Shown here piece after piece: positions 1 to 6,196 of a DNA stretch of 11,321 nt. The notes beneath the pieces were generated by a model. It was given only the letters and a program-made list of their open reading frames with translations. It did not search any database and was not told where the DNA came from. A program made the position numbers and the translations under genes. Source of the DNA: an uncultured Bacilli bacterium (GTDB lineage: Bacteria; Bacillota_I; Bacilli_A; RF39; UBA660); NCBI GenBank assembly GCA_934097255.1, contig CAKONT010000022.1, positions 1 to 11,321 on the forward strand, given 5' to 3'. How positions within the stretch are numbered: position 1 is the first letter of the stretch; each line of letters starts with the position of its first letter.

Positions 1-1238
1 ATTTGATCCTTACCACCGGCATTAAATCCCGTTGTTTCAAAATCGAATACACAGTAAGTATTATCAAGTAAAATACTATCATCACTTCTTATTACTAAGT
101 CAAGATCATCATCGATCATCGATAATTCTACCCCATAAATAATTTTTATTTCATCTTTATGATGATACGCTTCAGGAAATGTTTGAATCGAATTATGATC
201 AGTAATTGCAACTGCACTATGTCCAAATTTAATCGCTTTTTTTATTAAAGAAGAAACACTTTCTATTCCATCCATTTGACTCATATTAGTGTGAGCGTGT
301 AACTCAACTCTTTTAATAGGGGCATCATCTTTTACTTCATCAAGTTTTTTATCTATTATTTCGATATTTCTCGCATTTAAAACAAAATCAGTATAAAAAG
401 TATTATTTTTAATATAACCATTTATTCTAATCCACATATTCTCTTTAATCTTAGTTAAAAACTTGTCATATTCTTTTTCATCATTAATATATATTCTAAC
501 ATACATGCTAGTTTTTAAATCCGTAACTTTTAACGTAACAGAATATATTCCCTTTTTAGTAGGCAAAACAATTCCAAAAATACACCCCTCAATAGTTACA
601 TTATCAACTTCATAACTAATATCAGAAATAGGTGTTATTTTACCTCTAATACTTTTTCCTAAAATAACCTTATCAAGTTCTATTTTTTTATCAATGTTTT
701 CTTTTTCTAAACTTTCTAAATAAAAATTACTTTCGTTTTTAATCGTTTCTTTTAACTCTTTTGATTTATCTTTATTTAACTTTAAATCAAGTTTTATATT
801 AAATCCATAATTATTAAATAAATCATTTATTAATTTTAACTTAGAAGAAATTAAATCTTGTTCACTTTTATTATATACTTCTATAAAATAATTATTATCT
901 TCTAAGACTAATCGATCATTAAACATGTCATAATATAATTTATTATTATTAATTTTTTCTAAAATATAGCTATAATAATCATAAATTAAACTACTATTTT
1001 CTTCTAATACATTAATATTAATAAAAATATCATGTTTTTTATTAACATATTTTTCTAAAAAAGTTTGTAGTTTTTTTAGAATATCCAAAGTAAAATTAGT
1101 TTTATTTACTAAATAAACAACAAAACGATTCTTCTTTTCATTTATTACAATTTTTTCTAAAACTGTATCTTCAAATAGATAATATTCTTCCTTACAAAAG
1201 TTTATTTTTTCTAATAAGTTTTTAATCTTGTAATCCAT
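1..1238 (-). CDS. polC: DNA polymerase III PolC, N-terminal part (cut by window edge)
   Basis: This is the first 412 codons of the Gram-positive type replicative DNA polymerase; the 3' end lies beyond the left edge. The N-terminal ~200 residues are lysine/asparagine-rich like the PolC N-terminal domain, followed by an OB-fold-like region (about 200-300). A PHP domain then starts with the motif RVELHAHTNMSQMDG, followed by ITDHNSIQTFPEA and IYGVEL. The last visible residues, VFDFETTG, are the first DxE motif of the proofreading exonuclease, which in PolC is inserted into the PHP domain. That order, PHP then exonuclease, separates PolC from DnaE. The first PHP motif reads HAHT where Bacillus PolC has HLHT. 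The start ATG at 1238-1236 is preceded by a strong GGGAGGT site. The hypothetical gene at 1263-2114 ends 24 bases upstream, so the two are probably co-transcribed. Identification is secure. Confidence 0.96.
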   Translation of the reverse strand, partial: MDYKIKNLLEKINFCKEEYYLFEDTVLEKIVINEKKNRFVVYLVNKTNFTLDILKKLQTFLEKYVNKKHDIFININVLEENSSLIYDYYSYILEKINNNKLYYDMFNDRLVLEDNNYFIEVYNKSEQDLISSKLKLINDLFNNYGFNIKLDLKLNKDKSKELKETIKNESNFYLESLEKENIDKKIELDKVILGKSIRGKITPISDISYEVDNVTIEGCIFGIVLPTKKGIYSVTLKVTDLKTSMYVRIYINDEKEYDKFLTKIKENMWIRINGYIKNNTFYTDFVLNARNIEIIDKKLDEVKDDAPIKRVELHAHTNMSQMDGIESVSSLIKKAIKFGHSAVAITDHNSIQTFPEAYHHKDEIKIIYGVELSMIDDDLDLVIRSDDSILLDNTYCVFDFETTGFNAGGKDQ

Positions 1239-1262
1239 AAAATACCTCCCATAAGAAAAAAA

Positions 1263-2114
1263 TTATAGTGATTCAATACTAATTTTTTCTACTCCAACAT
1301 TATTTTGTTTTAATATCTTTCTTTTATTTTTAATAATAAATCTTGCAAAAGAAAAAATATCATATCCTTTAAGTGAACTATCGTAAGGATATTCTTTTAT
1401 ATTAAAAAACATATTGTCACGAATCATATATTTTTCTAAATCTTTTTCGCTAACTCCTAAATACATCAACCAATATGGATATATTTTTTCTTTTAAATCT
1501 TTATATTCTTTTTTACCATAATTATATTTAGATTCCTTAGTCATTCTAGTATACATCTCATTTAATGTTATAAGTTCGAGTATAACAGAAATAACATCAT
1601 TATCGTTTATTTTAACATTATAAAACTCTTCTTTTAATATTTTATAAAATAGATATGTAAAAAAATTACTATAATCATTAGAAAGTAATTTCTTACCAAC
1701 AGTAATAATATTATAATCAAAATTAGTTTCTAATATTTCGTGTTGTGGATCTATAACACAAACAGTACAACTTCTATTTAAATTATATCTTAAAATATGA
1801 TTTAACTCTGTCAAATATTTTTTCCTATTATAATCCCATATTTTAAGTAAACTTAAACGATATCTATTAGTATCTTGTTTTATTTTTTTATAACACTCTT
1901 CTTTTTCTAAATAATTAAAAATAATATCATCGTCAGGAATATAATTATCTAAATCTCTTAAAATATTATCTTTTTCTTTATACGTATTAGAATATTCTTT
2001 CTTATAATATTTCCATATTTTTTGTTTTATAACATGAATATCCATCGAAATAGAATTTTCATACAAAAGATGCCACATAAGTAAATATTTGTTAACTTTA
2101 AATTCGAGCTTCAT
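1263..2114 (-). CDS. Hypothetical protein upstream of polC, possibly a degenerate zincin-like fold
   Basis: I do not recognise this 283-residue protein. It has no signal peptide and no membrane segment, so it should be cytosolic. The first ~110 residues are highly charged and rich in Lys, Tyr and Asn, likely helical. Residues 115-190 look most fold-like: a hydrophobic strand ending near His125, the segment YNIITVGKKLL, then helix 152-166 (TYLFYKILKEEF) and helix 176-190 (SVILELITLNEMYTR). This layout resembles metallopeptidase-like proteins with an HExxH helix followed by an E-bearing helix, but the histidines are absent (YKILK in place of HExxH). That resemblance is my inference from pattern only. 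The C-terminal third (IYPYWLMYLG, RDNMFFN) looks globular. The start ATG follows GGTGGT with 5-base spacing. A promoter sits directly upstream and polC follows 24 bases downstream, suggesting expression with the replication polymerase, though not proving a shared role. Confidence 0.8.
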   Translation of the reverse strand: MKLEFKVNKYLLMWHLLYENSISMDIHVIKQKIWKYYKKEYSNTYKEKDNILRDLDNYIPDDDIIFNYLEKEECYKKIKQDTNRYRLSLLKIWDYNRKKYLTELNHILRYNLNRSCTVCVIDPQHEILETNFDYNIITVGKKLLSNDYSNFFTYLFYKILKEEFYNVKINDNDVISVILELITLNEMYTRMTKESKYNYGKKEYKDLKEKIYPYWLMYLGVSEKDLEKYMIRDNMFFNIKEYPYDSSLKGYDIFSFARFIIKNKRKILKQNNVGVEKISIESL

Positions 2115-2132
2115 CTACTACCACCAAAACTA

Positions 2133-2161
2133 ATTTTATCAAAACATGTATTATTTGTAAA
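2133..2161 (-). promoter_or_regulatory. Sigma-A-type promoter for the hypothetical gene-polC unit
   Basis: Reading the minus strand, TTTACA (2161-2156) and TAAAAT (2138-2133) are separated by exactly 17 bases, and TG one base upstream of the -10 makes an extended -10 (TGATAAAAT). Transcription would begin near 2126, giving a very short leader of about 12 bases that still carries the GGTGG ribosome-binding site at 2125-2121. Its place just after an inverted repeat that closes the upstream gene fits a boundary between two transcription units. The elements are seen in the sequence; activity is inferred. Confidence 0.6.
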
Positions 2162-2162
2162 C

Positions 2163-2196
2163 AAAGAAAAAAATATTAAAAAATATTTTTTTCTTT
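2163..2196 (-). terminator. AT-rich perfect inverted repeat, possible weak terminator
   Basis: A perfect 15-base inverted repeat (arms 2163-2177 and 2182-2196) with a 4-base loop overlaps the stop codon of the Nudix gene. Each arm contains one G-C pair and otherwise only A-T pairs, so the stem is weak. On the minus-strand transcript the downstream arm is itself a U-rich run, continuing into UUUGUUU, as expected of a poor intrinsic terminator in an AT-rich genome. The promoter for the next unit begins two bases further on. A stabilising 3' hairpin is the main alternative. Confidence 0.45.
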
Positions 2197-2680
2197 ATAA
2201 TTTTAAATTAATAAATTTTAGAAAAAGTTTGGCATGAGATTCTTTAAAATTTTTATTTTCTATTAATTTTTTTATTTTTTCTAAGTCCATAAAGTAAACA
2301 TTTGAAACTTCATCTTTTTCGATATTTAAAGTATTTAAATCAATATCTTTTTCTAAATAATATATATCAAATATAGGAGTATTTAAAGTAAGACTTGAAA
2401 CATATATTATTAATTCATCTTTTATATCAAGCCCTAATTCTTCTTTTACTTCTCTTATAATAGCATCTTTAGAGTTTTCATTTGCTAAAACATGTCCACC
2501 GGTTAAACTATATAAATTATCTTTTTTGCTTGATGATTTTTGGATTAAATACTTTCCATCACTATTTTTTATAAAAATAACTGATAATAAAATATGATAT
2601 CCATCTTCTATTTTACTACCTCTTACTACTGTTTTACCAGTTATTTTTTTATTATCGTCATATAAATCTAATACTTCCAT
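2195..2680 (-). CDS. Nudix hydrolase (isopentenyl-diphosphate isomerase/YfcD-like subgroup)
   Basis: This 161-residue protein has a complete Nudix box at about residues 62-84: G, then HVLAN, E, seven residues, REVKEELGL. The metal-binding glutamates of the REVKEE core are all present, so it should hydrolyse a nucleoside diphosphate linked to another moiety; the substrate cannot be read from sequence. The N-terminus (MEVLDLYDDNKKITGKTVVRG) and the GGH entry to the Nudix box resemble the IDI/YfcD-like branch. Three in-frame starts exist: TTG 2701, ATG 2692 and ATG 2680. GGAGGT at 2699-2694 lies only 1 base from the second and 13 from the third; I prefer 2680 because the family N-terminus starts there. 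ATG 2692 shares its A with the TAA stop of the upstream CYTH-PPase gene, so translational coupling is likely whichever is used. An inverted repeat overlaps its stop codon. Confidence 0.92.
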   Translation of the reverse strand: MEVLDLYDDNKKITGKTVVRGSKIEDGYHILLSVIFIKNSDGKYLIQKSSSKKDNLYSLTGGHVLANENSKDAIIREVKEELGLDIKDELIIYVSSLTLNTPIFDIYYLEKDIDLNTLNIEKDEVSNVYFMDLEKIKKLIENKNFKESHAKLFLKFINLKL

Positions 2681-2689
2681 AAAAAATAT

Positions 2690-2699
2690 CATTACCTCC
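2690..2699 (-). promoter_or_regulatory. Ribosome-binding site overlapping a TAATG stop/start junction
   Basis: GGAGGTAATG is read on the minus strand. The TAA ends the CYTH-PPase gene, the overlapping ATG is in frame with the Nudix gene, and the GGAGGT Shine-Dalgarno site lies within the last codons of the upstream gene. One base between GGAGGT and ATG is too tight for normal initiation, while the next ATG (2680) is 13 bases away, which is long. This favours either reinitiation by terminating ribosomes or initiation at 2680. Confidence 0.6.
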
Positions 2700-3600
2700 A
2701 AATAACGCTTTCAAAATATTTTTCTTGAAAATTTGTCAACTTTCTTATTTCATCATCTGTATAGTTTACTCCTTCTTTTACAACAATTAATTTATCATCA
2801 TCATCATTTAGTCGATGAATAATAGCAATTACTTCTCCCGTAAAGGATTTAATTGCAACATCAACGCCTAAAATATACGCATCTATTGCTTCACCATCAC
2901 CTGATATTGTATTTTCTATATACCCATAATTTAATAAATACATAAATTTATATTTAGGATGTAACGATAAAAAAGGTCTATCAACTAAAACAGTTACTTT
3001 TTGATGAAGATATTTTTTTATATTATTATTTTTATAAATATCATTAAAAACAAGTTCTGCTTTTTTTACAAAGTAATTGTTTTTTAAAATTGGTAAATTT
3101 AAATTATCTATTTCTTTAATCATTAAATCTATACTATTAAACTTCTCGTTCTTACCAGTTCTATTTTCTAATTCAATAAATATATATTTAGAATTTACAA
3201 GCTGAACTGCTATTTCCATAAAATCATTTTCATATATGATACTCTTATTATTAATCTTAAATATTTCTTTGTAGTTTAATGATTTCATAAAGTTTTTAGC
3301 ATCTTTTATACAATCTACTTTGCATTCTACTTTTGATTGATATAATATATCTTTATTTTTATCATACTTTTTATATTTATATATCAATTTTTTATCTAAT
3401 CCTTTTATATTTCTTATTAATATACTTTTATTTAATATATCAAGTGTATTTAAAGAAGTAATATTACAACATTTATTGATCATATAAGTATCATAAATAT
3501 TATATATTTCTTTAATCTTAAAACTATTTTTTGTTAAAATATCGTGTAATGTTTCATATGAAGTTAAAACTAAGACCGTTATTTCTTTTTCTTCTTTCAT
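2692..3600 (-). CDS. CYTH-like domain fused to a type I inorganic pyrophosphatase-like domain
   Basis: This 302-residue protein appears to join two phosphate-handling domains. Residues 1-180 look like a CYTH triphosphate-tunnel fold (class IV adenylate cyclase/thiamine triphosphatase superfamily): a strand with ILIRNI near 60-65, the basic strand LIYKYKKY near 72-79, and a strand ending IELE at 142-145. The usual N-terminal ExExK is degenerate (EITVL at 6-10). Residues 198-302 match a family I pyrophosphatase: VDRP 206-209, HPK 214-216, NYGYI 224-228, DGEAIDAY 235-242 (compare DGDPLDVL), and HRLNDDDDKLIV 262-273 with the metal-binding Asp cluster and lysine, then FQEKYF 291-296. Stand-alone versions of this domain are about 110 residues, so here it is a C-terminal fusion. 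The start ATG follows AAGGAG with 6-base spacing. The gene is translationally coupled to a downstream Nudix gene. Domain calls come from motifs only; the substrate is unknown. Confidence 0.82.
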   Translation of the reverse strand: MKEEKEITVLVLTSYETLHDILTKNSFKIKEIYNIYDTYMINKCCNITSLNTLDILNKSILIRNIKGLDKKLIYKYKKYDKNKDILYQSKVECKVDCIKDAKNFMKSLNYKEIFKINNKSIIYENDFMEIAVQLVNSKYIFIELENRTGKNEKFNSIDLMIKEIDNLNLPILKNNYFVKKAELVFNDIYKNNNIKKYLHQKVTVLVDRPFLSLHPKYKFMYLLNYGYIENTISGDGEAIDAYILGVDVAIKSFTGEVIAIIHRLNDDDDKLIVVKEGVNYTDDEIRKLTNFQEKYFESVIWR

Positions 3601-3628
3601 AAAAACTCCTTGTTTTCATTTTCTATTT

Positions 3629-4234
3629 TTATTCATGAATCTTTTTTAAAAATAAGGTAACATCTTCTATTTTTACTAAAGAAGTATTACGATCACCGGT
3701 TATACTGGTTTCTGCTATTAATGATGTTTGATCGTCGAACCTAAATAAAATTGTTTTCGAAAAGTGCATTTCGCTTATATTTCCAGCTGGAAGATGAAAT
3801 GTTAAATCTTTTAATGCTTCACCGTTATTATTTTTAAGGTATAAATCTGCTCCATGGGTTGCGTCAACACCTTCGATAAAACCCGAAAAGCTTATTTCAT
3901 AAACACCAGGATTTACAACAACTTCTCTTTGTTTTAAAATAAAATATTCTGTTGGATTAGGTATAAGCCATGCATCTTCAAGTGTCATACTTTCGCTTTC
4001 TTCTGTGTCTATATATCCTGTAAAAAAAATTCCTTCGTTAGATGATGGGATAACAGGTCCAGGTATACCTTGATCTCCTTTTGGTCCAGTATCCCCCTTA
4101 TCACCTTTTTCTCCTTTATCGCCCTTTTCGCCTTTTTTACCTCTTGGACCAGCATTTATAAAGCCAATTCCTAGTTTTAAAAGCTTTTTTCTTAACCTAA
4201 TATTTTCTTGTAATTCACAGTTTTCATTTGACAT
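3629..4234 (-). CDS. Small collagen-like (Gly-X-Y repeat) protein
   Basis: This 201-residue protein has three parts. Residues 1-28 form a charged, probably helical N-terminus (ENCELQENIRLRKKLLKLG) with a single cysteine. Residues 29-61 are eleven uninterrupted Gly-X-Y triplets (GPR GKK GEK GDK GEK GDK GDT GPK GDQ GIP GPV), rich in KGE/KGD pairs that stabilise collagen triple helices in bacterial proteins lacking hydroxyproline. Residues 66-201 are a beta-rich C-terminal domain (VNPGVYEISFSGFI, DLYLKNNNGE, TSLIAETSI) resembling trimeric jelly-roll heads of the BclA/C1q type; that comparison is inferred from layout. There is no signal peptide, LPXTG motif or membrane segment, so a surface location is not supported by sequence. 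A good AGGAGGAAAG site precedes the ATG. It sits between a Nudix gene (60 bases upstream) and the CYTH-PPase gene (28 bases downstream), an unexpected place for a structural protein. Confidence 0.88.
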   Translation of the reverse strand: MSNENCELQENIRLRKKLLKLGIGFINAGPRGKKGEKGDKGEKGDKGDTGPKGDQGIPGPVIPSSNEGIFFTGYIDTEESESMTLEDAWLIPNPTEYFILKQREVVVNPGVYEISFSGFIEGVDATHGADLYLKNNNGEALKDLTFHLPAGNISEMHFSKTILFRFDDQTSLIAETSITGDRNTSLVKIEDVTLFLKKIHE

Positions 4235-4294
4235 AAAAGCTTTCCTCCTATATTTAATATATGAAAAAAAACTCTTATTGCTTAAACTATTATA

Positions 4295-4735
4295 TTAGAA
4301 ATTATCTTTTATATTTTCTATTGCATATATAGCAAATGGAGATAAATCTTTTTTATTTAATAGTGATATGTCATACCAAGAAGCTCCATTAGAATCAAGT
4401 CCATCAGCTTCTTCTTTTAATTTGTCGCTTTCTATTTTTACTGTATATAAAATACCAATATGATGTAAATCTTCAAAATAATCTTTTTTATATTCCCAAA
4501 CGATATTTGTCGATGTTACTTGAAATAATTTATATTCAACAACTTTAACCCCTGCTTCTTCCATTAATTCTCTTTTTAATGTCTCAACTGGATCTTCTTT
4601 ATGTTCTATTCCCCCACCGGGAAGATCTAATTTTCCTTTATATCCGCCATTTGCTTTTTTTATTAAGCATATTTTGTTATCTTTTATAATTATGCCATAA
4701 CAACCAATTCTTTCGTGCTTTACAATATTTTCCAT
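4295..4735 (-). CDS. MutT-like Nudix hydrolase
   Basis: This 146-residue protein is a typical small MutT-type Nudix enzyme. The segment LDLPGGGIEHKEDPVETLKR followed by ELMEEAGV carries the full Nudix box at residues 41-63, with all catalytic glutamates. It probably hydrolyses a nucleoside triphosphate or a nucleotide-sugar-type substrate; specificity is not visible. An in-frame ATG at 4747 overlaps the TGA of the upstream AI-2E family gene (ATGA), but it abuts its own AAAGG. ATG 4735 has GAGGT at 4745-4741 with 5-base spacing, so I use 4735; the protein would otherwise gain MRYI. Translational coupling to the membrane-protein gene is likely. The reading frame ends 60 bases before the collagen-like gene. 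It is not closely similar to the second Nudix gene at 2195-2680, so the two are not a recent duplication. Confidence 0.93.
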   Translation of the reverse strand: MENIVKHERIGCYGIIIKDNKICLIKKANGGYKGKLDLPGGGIEHKEDPVETLKRELMEEAGVKVVEYKLFQVTSTNIVWEYKKDYFEDLHHIGILYTVKIESDKLKEEADGLDSNGASWYDISLLNKKDLSPFAIYAIENIKDNF

Positions 4736-4743
4736 AATATACC

Positions 4744-5772
4744 TCATCCTTTCTTTTTCTTATTATAACAAGTGATAATATTATTTGCAATAATAAGAAT
4801 TGGAATAGCTAAAATACCTCCTATTGCACCGAAAAGATTACTTGTTATAACAATTGCTAAAATAACTTTAAATGAAGATAGTTTAACTGTTTTAGAATAT
4901 ATTTTTGGATCTATTATATAAGAATCAATAAAAGGCATAATAAAACAAACAAGACATGTTTTGATAAATAATGATTTATTTTTTAAACTTGTAATAATAG
5001 CAATTGCATTTGCAACCATTCCTCCAAAATAAGGAATAATTGGAGAAAAGAAAGAACAAAATCCTAATAAAAGATAATTTTGATGACCAATTATAAAATA
5101 AACTATTAAATACTCAATTCCTTCAATGATCATAATATATATTAATCCTTTAAAATAATCGTTTAACATATTATCTGTATTTTTTAAAAAATATTTCGTA
5201 TTTTTATCATTTATTCTTTGATAAATAAATGATTTTATTTTATCGATATTAAAAGAAAAATAAATTGATAAAGCAAAGATTAAAAATATATAAGAAATAA
5301 CTTTAAAAGACGATAAAATAATATATATTGATTTATTTAAAAAAAGGTCTAATAAATTATCTATTTTATCTATTATATACGTTTCAAAATCAAATATAGA
5401 AACCATTTTATATTTTAAATAAATATTATTACATAAAGGAATAACTGTTGTTTTTAGATTAATTAATTGTTTCATTAAAAATGGAAAAATAAAATAAATC
5501 ATACTTCCTAAAATAATAAATAAGATACTAATAATTAAAATAGATGATATTTTTTGATTATTTATTTTTTTATTTATCGATATGACAAATGGATTTACGA
5601 TATAAGAAATAACTACACTTATAATAATTGGCAATAATATTTTTTTTAAAAACAGAAAAAAAGTTAACACATAATTACTTATTTTACTAAGAAAAAAGAT
5701 GATTAGTATAATAAGTAGAAAATTAACTAATTTATAATTAATATTTTCTATTATTATACCATCACCTTTCAA
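4744..5772 (-). CDS. AI-2E/PerM family membrane protein
   Basis: This protein of about 340 residues has roughly eight hydrophobic segments (about 15-29, 35-58, 76-97, 150-175, 208-229, 233-262, 268-285, 302-332). Family signatures are clear: FFSPIIPYFGGMVANAIA (241-258), the DPKIYSKTVKLS stretch (288-299) that matches the family's PxIyGkxvxLxP pattern, and GAIGGILAIPI near 315-325. Members have been linked to autoinducer-2 export, Na+/H+ exchange or sporulation (YtvI), so substrate and role here are open. The start is odd: the given coordinate uses a TTG with no upstream Shine-Dalgarno, while AAAGGTGAT at 5771-5763 is followed by no canonical in-frame start. The gene overlaps the end of dtd by 11 bases and its TGA overlaps the possible ATG of the Nudix gene, so it belongs to the rel-dtd transcription unit. 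Confidence 0.88.
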   Translation of the reverse strand: MKGDGIIIENINYKLVNFLLIILIIFFLSKISNYVLTFFLFLKKILLPIIISVVISYIVNPFVISINKKINNQKISSILIISILFIILGSMIYFIFPFLMKQLINLKTTVIPLCNNIYLKYKMVSIFDFETYIIDKIDNLLDLFLNKSIYIILSSFKVISYIFLIFALSIYFSFNIDKIKSFIYQRINDKNTKYFLKNTDNMLNDYFKGLIYIMIIEGIEYLIVYFIIGHQNYLLLGFCSFFSPIIPYFGGMVANAIAIITSLKNKSLFIKTCLVCFIMPFIDSYIIDPKIYSKTVKLSSFKVILAIVITSNLFGAIGGILAIPILIIANNIITCYNKKKKG

Positions 5773-6196
5773 TAATTATAGTTACTGGTCCATCATTTAT
5801 TAAAGAAACTTCCATATCAGATTTAAATACACCTGTCTGAACATTTACATATTCTTTTAATTTTTGATTAAATATGTCATATAACTTTTTAGCTTCATCA
5901 CCATTTAATGCTTCAACATAACTTGGTCTATTACCCTTTTTACAATTTCCATATAAAGTAAATTGTGATATCGATAAAACAGAGTATTTTAAATCTAAAA
6001 TTGATTTATTCATAACACCAAATTCATCATCAAATATACGTAAATTAACTATTTTATTTACAATATAATCTATGTTTTCTACGGTGTCATTATGCGTAAA
6101 TCCAACAAATATTAAAAGTCCATTATCAATTTGTCCTACTACTTTTTTAGAAACTTTTACGGATGATTTTTTTACTCTTTGAACAACTACTTTCAT
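5762..6196 (-). CDS. dtd: D-aminoacyl-tRNA deacylase
   Basis: This 144-residue protein hydrolyses D-amino acids (and mischarged glycine) from tRNA, a cytosolic proofreading step in translation. Hallmarks are the N-terminal MKVVVQRVKKSSVKV strand, the SQFTLYG motif at 77-83, NRPSY at 89-93, and the NDGPVT motif at 134-139 containing the Gly-cisPro pair that gives chiral selectivity. Length is that of a normal bacterial Dtd. The ATG overlaps the TGA of rel (ATGA at 6196-6193) and is preceded by AAAGGA with 7-base spacing. Adjacency rel-dtd is conserved widely in Bacillota, which supports both calls. Its stop codon lies inside the Shine-Dalgarno region of the following membrane-protein gene. Confidence 0.97.
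   Translation of the reverse strand: MKVVVQRVKKSSVKVSKKVVGQIDNGLLIFVGFTHNDTVENIDYIVNKIVNLRIFDDEFGVMNKSILDLKYSVLSISQFTLYGNCKKGNRPSYVEALNGDEAKKLYDIFNQKLKEYVNVQTGVFKSDMEVSLINDGPVTIIIER
5763..5771 (-). promoter_or_regulatory. Shine-Dalgarno site without a canonical start codon downstream
   Basis: On the minus strand AAAGGTGAT is a good Shine-Dalgarno match placed over the stop codon of dtd. Codons at the correct distance in the frame of the membrane-protein gene are ATA (5757, 5754, 5751), with ATT at 5742. The only canonical-class in-frame candidate is TTG 5772, which precedes the site. The first in-frame ATG is about 90 codons in, after the second transmembrane segment. Confidence 0.5.

Noticed and set aside
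3631..3640. ATTCATGAAT palindrome at the end of the collagen-like gene
   Set aside because: It is only ten bases, overlaps the stop codon and last codons, and has no T-tract; likely chance.
4060..4145. Short tandem repeat in the collagen-like gene as a phase-variable tract
   Set aside because: The two copies encoding GEKGDK differ at synonymous positions and the repeat unit is 18 bases, so slippage would keep the frame; it reflects the Gly-X-Y protein repeat.
4235..4294. Separate promoter or terminator before the collagen-like gene
   Set aside because: TATATT at 4261-4256 could be a -10, but no acceptable -35 lies 16-18 bases upstream, and the T-run at 4263-4270 is not preceded by a stable hairpin. 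Too weak to annotate.
6193..6195. TGA read as tryptophan (Mycoplasma code)
   Set aside because: TGA ends rel, dtd and the AI-2E family gene at expected lengths and overlaps the next start codons, while conserved tryptophans are TGG.
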